IMG/VR virus record: IMGVR_UViG_3300011116_001091
Coordinates: 1 to 34,277 of that record
Direction: 5' to 3' (one strand)
From: a virus
Length of the DNA stretch: 34,277 nt
This document shows positions 1-8,800 of this stretch, one piece after another (within the stretch, counting starts at the first letter, position 1; each line of letters starts with the position of its first letter). The translations under genes were made by a program, and so were the position numbers. Under the pieces are notes generated by a model. It had not been told where the DNA came from and searched no databases. It saw only the letters and a list, made by a program, of their open reading frames with translations.

Positions 1-133
1 TGAGATTCACCTCTAATTTCCTTTTATGGTGTTTACACTTAGGACAGAAATACACCGCGTCAGTTCCCTTTCTGATACGCGCTTTTTGTTTCAACACCTT
101 GTTAAGCAAAGAAACTTTTTCTTCCAGTAACAT
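1..133 (-). CDS. DNA primase, T4 gp61-like, N-terminal fragment
   Basis: The open frame starts at an ATG at 133 and runs off the left edge of the window, so only about 44 residues are visible. The fragment has a basic stretch (KVLKQKARIRKGTDAVYF) followed by CPKCKHHKRKLEVNL, which looks like the first half of the zinc-binding N-terminus of phage primases. These enzymes make RNA primers for lagging-strand synthesis together with the replicative helicase. The second pair of zinc ligands would lie outside the window. It lies just downstream of a RuvC-like nuclease gene on the same strand, which fits a replication/recombination block. The family call rests on the short CxxC region and flanking residues only. 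Confidence 0.68.
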   Translation of the reverse strand, partial: MLLEEKVSLLNKVLKQKARIRKGTDAVYFCPKCKHHKRKLEVNL

Positions 134-164
134 CAATCTATCTTACGGTGAAACACCAAAACAC

Positions 165-677
165 TCAATTTAGATTATCTTTCGCTAACGCCAGTACCAT
201 GGCGTCATACATATCGGAGTTCTTTTCGTCCCAGTTTCCCTTTTTATTCAAAGTATCGAACTTGTGGATGTCGTGAATTTTTTCAAGATGCATTTTTACA
301 AAAACTTTCGACTTTATACCCTTCTCACGACATTTACCTAGAACACTTTTTCTAGCCGTATTGACGTTCCACAATTTTATTGGTTTATTCCACCGTTCAG
401 AGAGGATGTATTCAAATACGGCATTGAACCTGGACAGTTTTATTATGACCTGTTGGGAGGTAAATCCACCTGCAAAACCGCTGAGTGCTGCTTCCAGATG
501 AATTTTTTCTATCTTTGAAAAACATGGATGTATTTCCAAAACTCCTATAACTTCCGATGTCTTTTCCTTCGACGTCTCGAAGTTTTTTATGTTTATAAAA
601 CCAGCAGACTGTACCACGGAGTTTTGGGCAAAAGCCCACCCAACTGTACTAGTAGACGCATCTAATCCTAAAACCAT
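165..677 (-). CDS. RuvC-like Holliday junction resolvase
   Basis: A 170-residue protein with the RNase H-like fold signature of RuvC-type nucleases. The N-terminal strand MVLGLDASTSTVGWA carries the first catalytic Asp (D6). The strand IEKIHLEAALSG carries the central Glu near residue 58. The C-terminal helix KNSDMYDAMVLAL supplies the last acidic residues. Length fits the RuvC/pox A22-like group (about 150-190 residues). In T4-like phages, branched DNA must be resolved before packaging; here a RuvC-like enzyme may do the job that endonuclease VII does in T4. It is followed closely by the primase gene and is transcribed with it. The exact substrate is inferred from the family. Confidence 0.82.
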   Translation of the reverse strand: MVLGLDASTSTVGWAFAQNSVVQSAGFINIKNFETSKEKTSEVIGVLEIHPCFSKIEKIHLEAALSGFAGGFTSQQVIIKLSRFNAVFEYILSERWNKPIKLWNVNTARKSVLGKCREKGIKSKVFVKMHLEKIHDIHKFDTLNKKGNWDEKNSDMYDAMVLALAKDNLN

Positions 678-710
678 ATGGAATACATATAGTTCTAAAT
701 TAGATAAGAA

Positions 711-935
711 TTAACCCTTATACTTCTTGTTCGAGTGACCTTTTAGAAAGATTGATTCTTTCTTAGGAAACCCCGTATCTTTTCCGCCTTTAGTAAATCC
801 ATCTGCGAATTCATTAGAGAATCCGTCTACAGTCGACTTTCCAGCAGATTTTGCATCGAAAGCACCGCCACATTTTGAGTTGGAATAACGGTCTTCCATA
901 GTCGTCACGAGAGATTTTCTGTCAGTCTGTTCCAT
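711..935 (-). CDS. Small conserved phage protein, unknown function
   Basis: A 74-residue polar protein rich in Gly, Ser and Lys, with no membrane segment or known domain. It opens MEQTDRKSLVTTMEDRY and contains a Gly/Asp/Lys-rich middle (FADGFTKGGKDTGFPKK). From memory this resembles short hypothetical proteins of marine T4-like phages, but no role can be given. The start is supported by a copy of the promoter-like motif ending four bases before the ATG. It stands between the virion module and the resolvase and could belong to either transcription unit. Confidence 0.6.
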   Translation of the reverse strand: MEQTDRKSLVTTMEDRYSNSKCGGAFDAKSAGKSTVDGFSNEFADGFTKGGKDTGFPKKESIFLKGHSNKKYKG

Positions 936-939
936 ATTC

Positions 940-950
940 TATAAATATAC
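940..950 (-). promoter_or_regulatory. Late-promoter-like motif before the 74-residue gene
   Basis: On the minus strand the sequence reads GTATATTTATAG and ends four bases before the ATG at 935. It is one of about a dozen near-identical elements (consensus close to GATAYTTATAG) placed just before first genes of minus-strand units. It is absent from starts that overlap an upstream gene. Its AT-rich core and position suggest a -10-like element read with the phage sigma factor, leaving almost no leader. The T4 late promoter TATAAATA is close to its reverse complement, not to its sense strand. Confidence 0.5.
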
Positions 951-951
951 A

Positions 952-3900
952 TCAGATATCAAATCGGATAATAAAATTGAGAGGAAAGTAACCCTGATTC
1001 TTTATTGGTGTACCGAGCTTCGCGACTCCTATCAAATCCAATCCATTGTATAAACCAATTGTCGTCACATACGGGGATAGGTTCGAGCCTGTGGAGAAGG
1101 AATCCACGGTCATATCTCTTAAAAATTCCGATTTTATTGATCTCGGCTGACCTCTACCTGTCAAGGTGTTCAAATATCTTATAATTCCATCGAAAGTGTT
1201 CCTAGAATCCGATGCCATAGACCTAGAGCGCAATAACGGAGAAATGTTATCCGAATTTAATTTACCTACAAAGAACTTCCAGAGTATCTTTATATCCAAT
1301 TCATCCGTTTTACCGTCTGAGTTTATATCAAAATCTTCAAAAATTGTATCGGTGACATATTCATAGATCCCTGCTGGCACGGTTGCAGCTATCAAACTTA
1401 CTCTCGTCTTGTTTTCAAAAGAGTTTGATACGTGATAGTGGAACACACTTGACTCGGACTGTTCCTCCGATGTGTTTGGATTTAAAAACGTGAAGAGTTC
1501 CCACCATGATTCGCTTCCGGTGTTTTTTTTGTAGATCGATCTGAGAATAAAATCACAGTCGTTAAAATCAAAACTTCCGTTTTGATTTAAATCGGCGACG
1601 CACTGGTCTACCTCATAAGACGTAGGGTTCGTCGATACGTTAAATTCTCCCGGATTAACTGTACAAATAATTTCTTTTTCAAAAAATTTCTCAGAACTTC
1701 TATAAGAAATATCGTATATTGGGACATCATTGAATCCACTCTCAAATACTGAGTTAAATGTATTACTATCCGAGGTAAAGATGATCTTACCGGTTCTGTA
1801 AAAAACGTTACCGACGTGATGATTCACACCGACGTCAGATAGATCAAATATATGAAATCCCCCATGAAAACTAGAAGATACATTCCCGTTTGAAAATGTG
1901 TAATCGATAGAATCTATAGATGTATCCAGTATAGGCATTGGATCGCCGGTTATAAGATTATCTCCAAAAATCTCTACGTCGTTGGAAAATAAGTAGTATC
2001 CTACACCTTTAAGTTTTTTTGGTTTGTATTTTGAAAAAACATCCCAACTGGAACTTACAGATGATGTGTAGACGTAAAGAATACCATTATAATCGTAATC
2101 AAAAAATTCATTGTCTATAGGGCTGTTTGTTAAAGTGTTTTTTATGTATGAAGATGTGTATTCGGATAAATACTTTGGTGAGGAGACTGCTAACGTGTCT
2201 CCGTAAATACTTACCGCATGTCCGAATCTATTGGAATGGAAATTATCAGCGTCGCCTATCAACCGAGTTTCTTTCCAGTGTGATCCTGTTAATCCATTTA
2301 GAGTGCAATACCTTTTTTCAAACACATACACAGCACCATTTCTCATATAATCCGAACCGCTGTATTCCAGTATATTTCTATCATACGGAGCGCCGATAGC
2401 AACCTTAATATCGGAATCCGATGAACAGTGGATAGAGACAGAATTTCCGAATCCATCCATAGTGTTGTTTTGGTTGAAATACGGAGTTATTGGGGCAAAA
2501 AACAGATCCTCCTCATCTTTTGTTGGAGAAAATTTCTTGGTTTCCTGCCATCCACCACTTGAAGACTCAAATAGGTAAACTTTCGAGGACGTATTATTAA
2601 AACTTCCGTTTCCTATTATGATCTTATTAAACCCCTTGTCTATTTCTAAAGCAGAACCAAAAAACACGTCAGATGATTCACTACCAGTCAAAAACGTCTG
2701 ATATACATATCCGTTCGACGAACTTTTAAATAAATATGCAGACCCACGAATTCCATTTGTCTGACTAAACGGTGAACCGACTACTAAATAATCATCGTTC
2801 ATAGACACGGAATATCCAAATGACCGCGACTGTTCGTTTGAATTTAAAGAGTGGGATATTATCTGAACCGGATCTGTAGAACTTGTATTGTTCAGATCGT
2901 AAAGTAAAACGAAGCCGCTTGCTGTTTTTTGTGTGGACCCAATGGAACACCTTAGATCTGTTGTAGAGACGGCTAATAAATTTTCAAATATTGACACGGC
3001 GACGCCAAAATCGGATTGAGAAATAGATGTCACCGCGCCGATGTGAGAAAGAGAGCTTGTTTTTACAGATAAAGATTTATCAAAAACAAATCTGTCAGAT
3101 ATTAATCTTTCTTTTTTATAAACATCTACGCTTCCTGTCTTTATTATATTAGATTGGAAAGATGGACACCCGACCGCAGAAAAGTATTCCGATGTCGCCA
3201 CGGAATAACCGACGTTCGGGTGTAATGAAGATGTGTGGCGGGAATCCTTTACTATTTTTTCAAAAACGCTTCCGCTTGTGATAACATTCCCATCTCCATC
3301 ATCGACAAAAGTTATAGACTGTTCTTGAGAATTGTCCTCTATCCTCAACGAGTTCTTTTGGATCGTATCTCCGAAATAAGCCTGTGGAACAGTGGCGACT
3401 TTTATAGAATTTCCTATAAACCTCTTACTTCTGTCTAAAAATACGTCTATATTCTCCAACCCTAAAACCTTAGTTGGGTCCTTTGTGTCACTGTAGTAAG
3501 AATTCTTAATTTGGTCGTAAACAAGTCTCTTATACGTTCCGTCGACGTTTCTGGAGGAACTTTCTGGCAAAAATCTCACATACTTTTCGATCTTAACCCC
3601 CTCCGCGATATTAATGAACTTGTCTCCACTTTCTTCTAAAACAAGATTAAAATCATCCACTCTGGATTCGTTTACACCACTTATAGTGAATACATCCCCT
3701 GGATATGGATAGTATCCCAAACTTAAACTCGTCTCATTAAAAGACTTGTCGTAGTAATTAAATGAGCCAGATGTGAAATTTGATGAAACCAGTCCGGACC
3801 TAAAATCCGTATAATTTATTCCGGCAGGAAGATTATCTCCGACGGAGCTTGTTGTATAGTTGGAATCCGTTAACAGAAAATTCACGGAATTTCCGGGAGA

Positions 3901-3966
3901 TCTCCACGTCTTCGAGACGTTGAAAGGAGAAGCGGAAATATCTTCCTTACTTAGATTCTTAATCAT
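952..3966 (-). CDS. Large virion protein with FG-GAP propeller and dockerin-like Ca loops
   Basis: A 1004-residue protein, probably an exposed tail or fibre component. Residues 320 to about 680 hold at least six FG-GAP blades, with the FG or related pair near 320 (FGVAVS), 383 (FGYSVS), 436 (FGSALE), 506 (FGNSVS), 581 (FGHAVS) and, degenerate, 660. This predicts an integrin-like beta-propeller. Two calcium loops of dockerin/EF-hand type follow: D792-x-N-x-N-G-x-F-D-x-x-D803 and D880-x-N-x-D-G-x-x-D-x-x-D891. The last ~45 residues (YVTTIGLYNGLDLIGVAKL onward) match the end of the next gene's product. The start is supported by a promoter-like motif just upstream. Domain calls come from visible motifs; adhesion or host binding is inference. 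Confidence 0.75.
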   Translation of the reverse strand: MIKNLSKEDISASPFNVSKTWRSPGNSVNFLLTDSNYTTSSVGDNLPAGINYTDFRSGLVSSNFTSGSFNYYDKSFNETSLSLGYYPYPGDVFTISGVNESRVDDFNLVLEESGDKFINIAEGVKIEKYVRFLPESSSRNVDGTYKRLVYDQIKNSYYSDTKDPTKVLGLENIDVFLDRSKRFIGNSIKVATVPQAYFGDTIQKNSLRIEDNSQEQSITFVDDGDGNVITSGSVFEKIVKDSRHTSSLHPNVGYSVATSEYFSAVGCPSFQSNIIKTGSVDVYKKERLISDRFVFDKSLSVKTSSLSHIGAVTSISQSDFGVAVSIFENLLAVSTTDLRCSIGSTQKTASGFVLLYDLNNTSSTDPVQIISHSLNSNEQSRSFGYSVSMNDDYLVVGSPFSQTNGIRGSAYLFKSSSNGYVYQTFLTGSESSDVFFGSALEIDKGFNKIIIGNGSFNNTSSKVYLFESSSGGWQETKKFSPTKDEEDLFFAPITPYFNQNNTMDGFGNSVSIHCSSDSDIKVAIGAPYDRNILEYSGSDYMRNGAVYVFEKRYCTLNGLTGSHWKETRLIGDADNFHSNRFGHAVSIYGDTLAVSSPKYLSEYTSSYIKNTLTNSPIDNEFFDYDYNGILYVYTSSVSSSWDVFSKYKPKKLKGVGYYLFSNDVEIFGDNLITGDPMPILDTSIDSIDYTFSNGNVSSSFHGGFHIFDLSDVGVNHHVGNVFYRTGKIIFTSDSNTFNSVFESGFNDVPIYDISYRSSEKFFEKEIICTVNPGEFNVSTNPTSYEVDQCVADLNQNGSFDFNDCDFILRSIYKKNTGSESWWELFTFLNPNTSEEQSESSVFHYHVSNSFENKTRVSLIAATVPAGIYEYVTDTIFEDFDINSDGKTDELDIKILWKFFVGKLNSDNISPLLRSRSMASDSRNTFDGIIRYLNTLTGRGQPRSIKSEFLRDMTVDSFSTGSNLSPYVTTIGLYNGLDLIGVAKLGTPIKNQGYFPLNFIIRFDI

Positions 3967-3970
3967 TTGT

Positions 3971-3980
3971 TATAAATATA
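3971..3980 (-). promoter_or_regulatory. Late-promoter-like motif before the FG-GAP protein gene
   Basis: The minus strand reads TATATTTATA, then ACAA, then the ATG at 3966. The four-base spacing is the same as at 935, 12153 and 17693. Confidence 0.5.
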
Positions 3981-4056
3981 AAGAACCCAATTTTATACAT
4001 CGATATAAAAACCAAGAATTAATCCACAGAGATTTTCGTTGGTCAAAAATCCATGA

Positions 4057-5148
4057 TCAAAAATCCAAACGGATTCGGAAACTCAACTCAGACGAAAAAT
4101 CTTTCCTCGCCGGCTGACTCAGCTTCGCTACAGCTATTAACTCATTTTGTTCATTGTATAACCCAACAGTTGTCACGTATGTCTTTGGGTCTTCTACCAG
4201 GGAATCGATGACTTCTCCCTTGTAACTGCCGGAGACATTTTCCGTATAAACAAAAGATGGATTATTTGAAAAATTGAAATCTTGATTCTTAACTCTTACA
4301 AAATAATGAGTGGACGGAACTATCTCCGATTTTCTCACCCTCATGTTTCGGTTGCTCACAGCGACCATCTGGTTGTAGAATCTAACGCTATTGTCGACGT
4401 GATGAGACGAATTCGACCCACTATTAAAATTCAATCCACTCAAAGACTTGAGTTTATTTGCGTTGAAAACCATGATTCCGTTTTTAGGATAGAAAAGTCC
4501 GATTCCTTGATAATCTCCGGTTGCAACAGTCCGCCCCACATCTCCATCAAAACTTCCGGAGACTATCTGATATACCAATCTCTGTTCCTTCTTTTCAGCC
4601 GGCGTCAATAACGGAGTCTCATCTATCATGTGAAGGGATGTGCTTCCGGTATCTGCTGCTAAAGCAAAGGCCCACTGGCCCTTGTCAATCTGATCATTCA
4701 TCAGATTCGTAGAGAAGGCCATCACGAACACTTCTGAACTCGTTATGTATGTATTTGATGTAGAACTGCCCGTCTTAAAACTAAAAAGCCCATCTTCGTC
4801 GGATATCCCCAACAAAGTATTTGAAAATTGAGAGTATATCGATTTAGTGTTTTTGAATAAAGAACCGGTCTTTACGCCTCCACCATTTTTATCTCCGTAT
4901 GCAATAGAAAAAAGCAATTGTTTTGTGGAAGCGTTACCATCGTATACGTTAGTGTAATACAATCCATTTAAAACATCATAAGCACCATTCGACCCCGTGA
5001 GCTGTTTTTGATCCGAATCCGTTCTTAATAGAGATTGCAAAAACGTGGCTTGATTTCCCGGAAAATATCCATTCGATATGGTGTTATTCTTTCCTGATAT
5101 GATATCTCCCGAGTCGAACGATTGATATATTTTGAAATTATTCGCCAT
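4057..5148 (-). CDS. Structural (virion) protein with conserved C-terminal module
   Basis: A 363-residue Ser/Asn/Gly-rich protein with no enzyme motif. The N-terminus (MANNFKIYQSFDSGDIISG) and the C-terminal module (YVTTVGLYNEQNELIAVAKL, ending FRIRLDF) resemble virion proteins common in marine T4-like phages. The C-terminal ~45 residues closely parallel those of the 1004-residue protein downstream, suggesting a shared docking or assembly unit. The gene starts four bases after the end of the 211-residue gene upstream in the same unit, so the two are probably co-transcribed. No promoter motif is seen at this start. The precise position in the particle is unknown. Confidence 0.7.
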   Translation of the reverse strand: MANNFKIYQSFDSGDIISGKNNTISNGYFPGNQATFLQSLLRTDSDQKQLTGSNGAYDVLNGLYYTNVYDGNASTKQLLFSIAYGDKNGGGVKTGSLFKNTKSIYSQFSNTLLGISDEDGLFSFKTGSSTSNTYITSSEVFVMAFSTNLMNDQIDKGQWAFALAADTGSTSLHMIDETPLLTPAEKKEQRLVYQIVSGSFDGDVGRTVATGDYQGIGLFYPKNGIMVFNANKLKSLSGLNFNSGSNSSHHVDNSVRFYNQMVAVSNRNMRVRKSEIVPSTHYFVRVKNQDFNFSNNPSFVYTENVSGSYKGEVIDSLVEDPKTYVTTVGLYNEQNELIAVAKLSQPARKDFSSELSFRIRLDF

Positions 5149-5152
5149 AGTG

Positions 5153-5788
5153 TTAGGATGTTACAGTAACGGTCACAGGAATACTCACTCCGCCGCCGGA
5201 TTCGTTTCCAATTATAGTCAAGGTAGTGGTTGTGGTTCTATTCAAGGCGGAGGATGGTATGAAAGCGAACTCAAGCCCCACAGCATAAATAGAACTATCC
5301 ACAGATCTGTCGCCGCCAAATGTAGGTGTAGTCCCAGGAGAAGAAGAAACCGGAGACTCCACGGTTACAACTAAACTACCAACTTTGCTGTTACCAAGTA
5401 TTGCGGTATAACCTCCGTTTGAATTATAGTTAGAAGGGGTAGTGGCTGGAGATATAACGACTCTGCCATTATATGTAGATAATACGGATATACTTTCTTG
5501 AGAAATTGTGACCGTAGGAATAAAAGTTGATCCCTGATCAAGAGTCACGAGTTTATATTTCATAACCTGTGTCTCATCGGTGTTTGGCTCAAATATCGGA
5601 GTGTTTACGAGCGCTATCTCCTTCAAATCCTCAGTTTCAGCGTCACTGTTATAGAGCCCATAATCAATCTCATCGTCTGCTAGAGCGAATGATGTTATTT
5701 TAAGACTACCGTTCTTTGCCAACAGTTCACGTCCTTTTTTTGTAAGCACGGCGTCAACTACGATTGATTTGTTGTCTAAATATGCCAT
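5153..5788 (-). CDS. Conserved virion protein of marine T4-like phages
   Basis: A 211-residue protein beginning MAYLDNKSIVVDAVLTKKG, followed by GRELLAKNGSLKITSFALAD and DEIDYGLYN. I recognise this N-terminal signature from structural proteins encoded beside baseplate and fibre genes in marine T4-like phages. The C-terminal half is Thr/Ser/Val-rich and beta-like (TTTTTLTIIGNESGGGVSIP), like an immunoglobulin-type or jelly-roll strand region. No catalytic motif is visible. It lies between the 1525-residue baseplate protein and the 363-residue virion protein, and a promoter-like motif precedes it. Function beyond being a likely particle component is not known. Confidence 0.7.
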   Translation of the reverse strand: MAYLDNKSIVVDAVLTKKGRELLAKNGSLKITSFALADDEIDYGLYNSDAETEDLKEIALVNTPIFEPNTDETQVMKYKLVTLDQGSTFIPTVTISQESISVLSTYNGRVVISPATTPSNYNSNGGYTAILGNSKVGSLVVTVESPVSSSPGTTPTFGGDRSVDSSIYAVGLEFAFIPSSALNRTTTTTLTIIGNESGGGVSIPVTVTVTS

Positions 5789-5795
5789 AATCTTC

Positions 5796-5807
5796 TAATA
5801 AATAGTC
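5796..5807 (-). promoter_or_regulatory. Late-promoter-like motif variant before the 211-residue gene
   Basis: The minus strand reads GACTATTTATTA and ends seven bases before the ATG at 5788. The core TATTTATT is shared with the elements at 30435 and 32088. Confidence 0.4.
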
Positions 5808-5832
5808 TACGATTCCGATTTTCTGTTTTATT

Positions 5833-8800
5833 TTAAACCTTTAATCCGGCGTTTGTATTCTTTATATTCGGTCCGACAGAAACTCTTATCACAGGACTCC
5901 TATCTTCTGTTCCTGATTGGTTTATAGTGGTATTCTCGGTTTGTCTGGATTTCCCCGTAGAGTTTCTGAGTGGCAAATACTTCCTATTTATAGGACGGAA
6001 CCTCTCCACATCAGATAATAACGTGTAAGAATCCGGTATTTCCATTGTGCTTCCACTAGGGATCAACTCTACAGAATACATTGTTCTACGGACTATCCTG
6101 TCGTTTTCAAAATTCTTTATTCGTGTATATTTCTTCTGATACGCTTTGTAGATGTTGTCTTGGTAAGAAACGTAACCGTTTTCTCCCAAGAAGATGTTTG
6201 TGTCGTATTCGCTCACTCTATCTTCCACAGCCCCAAACTCGGCGAAAGAGTTTCCGGAATGAGATCGGTTATCGTGAGAAATGTATGAAATATCGACGCT
6301 GGAAGTAATCGGTGAAGAAATAGACGTCATTCCAACAAGATCGTCGACATTAATCGAAGATTTATACAATCTCATTTCAGATATTGCTGCGGGTTTTTGT
6401 TCGACTCTACTTCTTTCCAACAAAGTCGCTTCTACGAGAATACCGGAATAAACTTTGTTTCTTGCCGGCAAAACGGCTTTTAACGTCTCAAATATGCTTT
6501 TATCGATGAATATCCTATATATTGAAAACAATTCATTGAATAAAATCTTTGATACTAGATTTTTTCTATAAAAATTTCTACGGAATTCATACAATTTAGC
6601 ATACCTTCTACCATATCGGTCAGCCGGTTCGACGACGGCGGAGATTATGTCGTGATCTCCGAAGAAATTCAAAATGTCTTTGTTTCTTTCGTGCACAGGT
6701 GATACAAATACTCCCAACTTCCTGGAATCCTCGTATTTATTTGATGACGATTTATAAGTCGTGGATTTCTCGTGAGACAATCTGGAATCCAAAGAATTTA
6801 CAACGGTGTAATTCACCTTCTTATTTTCGAGTCTACTTGGACCGATATGCTCGGTGGGCAATTCGTTTATAACGATAAATTCCTTCGTCTGATGTGGGAA
6901 GTATGAATACGATTGAGTCGTGCAACTCCCGGTAGTTAAACTCGATGTCATGTTGCTTCCGGAAAAATTGTAAATATGTGCGAAGGATGAGGAATATCCG
7001 CTGTTTAAGTTGTTTACCACATGACCCTCCGGTGTGAGAGACGCAGATGAAAAATCCACAGGTATGCCTAAACCAAATCTAAAAAGTAAATCCTCGTAAC
7101 TAGACGAAGGTTCACCCTGATAGTAAGATTCTACATTTTTGCCTCTTATAATGAAGTCTTTATCGGATAACGGGGTTGACTGAATTATGAACTTATCCAT
7201 ACACCCTCTGAATTTTGCTGCCGAATAATTTGGTAAACTATCAGTGTATAACTCAGAAGAATTCTCCGTTATAAAATCATAAACGGATTCCTCGGTTTCA
7301 ATTATCTCTAAAACCTCGCTTACGATTTCGACTTCATTTCCTTCAACGTTTCCGAACGTGAAGAAGCCAGGAAACTCAAAAGATTCGTTGAGCGAACCGC
7401 TTAAATAAAAAGACGTCTCCAGATCTACACTCTTTCCGCCTGCTGACGAACGGTATATCTTTATGTCATACTTCACGGGGACAAAAGACGAAGATTCCTC
7501 CACCCTGAAGTTCTTGTCTATATAGTTTCTACGGAGCATTACACTCATCGGTTCATCTGAGAAAAGATACACCGGATCAGTAAGTGTGGTGAAATGGGAT
7601 GATTCGTTTCTTATCGTAAAATAGAATCTTCCCAAACTTTTTCCGGTTTTTACAAATCCAAGCGAATAAATCTGAGAAGATTCCGATGATTGATCTCCGA
7701 ATTTTTCGTGGAGAGGAACTATCAATCTGGATGAAGAATAGTGAGTCGGATCAATATAAAGCTTAAAATCCACGGACTTAAATCTTGATGGCCATGAACC
7801 GGATATTTCAACGTATTCGTCCACCTCTCCCTGATATTCCAGCAGATATTCTCTTTCCTCGGAAAAATATGAAGAACTAATCTCATGATCAGAATATCCT
7901 CCACCGAATTCTTTAAGAGTGATCAGATTATTAGGAACTCCGTAGATGGAAAATATTTGTCTGATGCATTCCTCTGTGCCCTTGGATTTATATACGGATG
8001 GTAAATTTATCAACATCCTCTTCCAAATAGTTTTTGTCTTCTCATCCACAGATATGCTGTTCACAAGGCTGGACTGATCCTGAGAAGATAGATAATTTTC
8101 AACTGTGTCCGACGATTCTATAAGTCCAGAAAGGCCGGGCGGAAGTTTGAAACCAAAGCTGTTTAAAATATAGCTTACAACTTTACCAGTTATTCCGTCG
8201 TTTATGTCGTGGCCGACACGTTTATATATGCCTATATTTGATATATGAAGATATAGATTATCGAAGTGGTGCCCAACCATACTCAAAAATTTCAAGTATT
8301 CATCGTTCTCTTCATCAGCATAAACAAACTCGGGACAATTGTTCAAGAGAGAATCGCGGTTATTTTTATCATAGACCTCCGATTCAGCCATTAGTTCGGA
8401 AACGGTTTCTGAAGGCGTGCTGCTTCCGGACGTTTCCACAAAAATCTCAGAAGAGGTATCATAAACGAAGTTCCCAGATTTGTAGAGATAAGCCTCATAC
8501 CCATCAAAACCCCCTATAATAGAATCTAACTCAGCTTTTTTACTTGTAAGGTCTGTATAAACGCTTAATCTGTCAATTACAGCCGTAGAACCAGAATCTA
8601 TCAATTCTAAGGAATCTATTTCCTCGGCCAAATTAGTTATCTGAATTACCTTATTTTTAAAAATCTTTAATCTGAGGTTGGCGGAGGAGAACACCACAAA
8701 GTTTGAAAACTCACTATAATCGACGTTTAAGTCTATTAATTTCTTGTTTATAAGGATCTTGTTTTCTACTTCTCTATTTATAGATAAATCATCATTTGAA

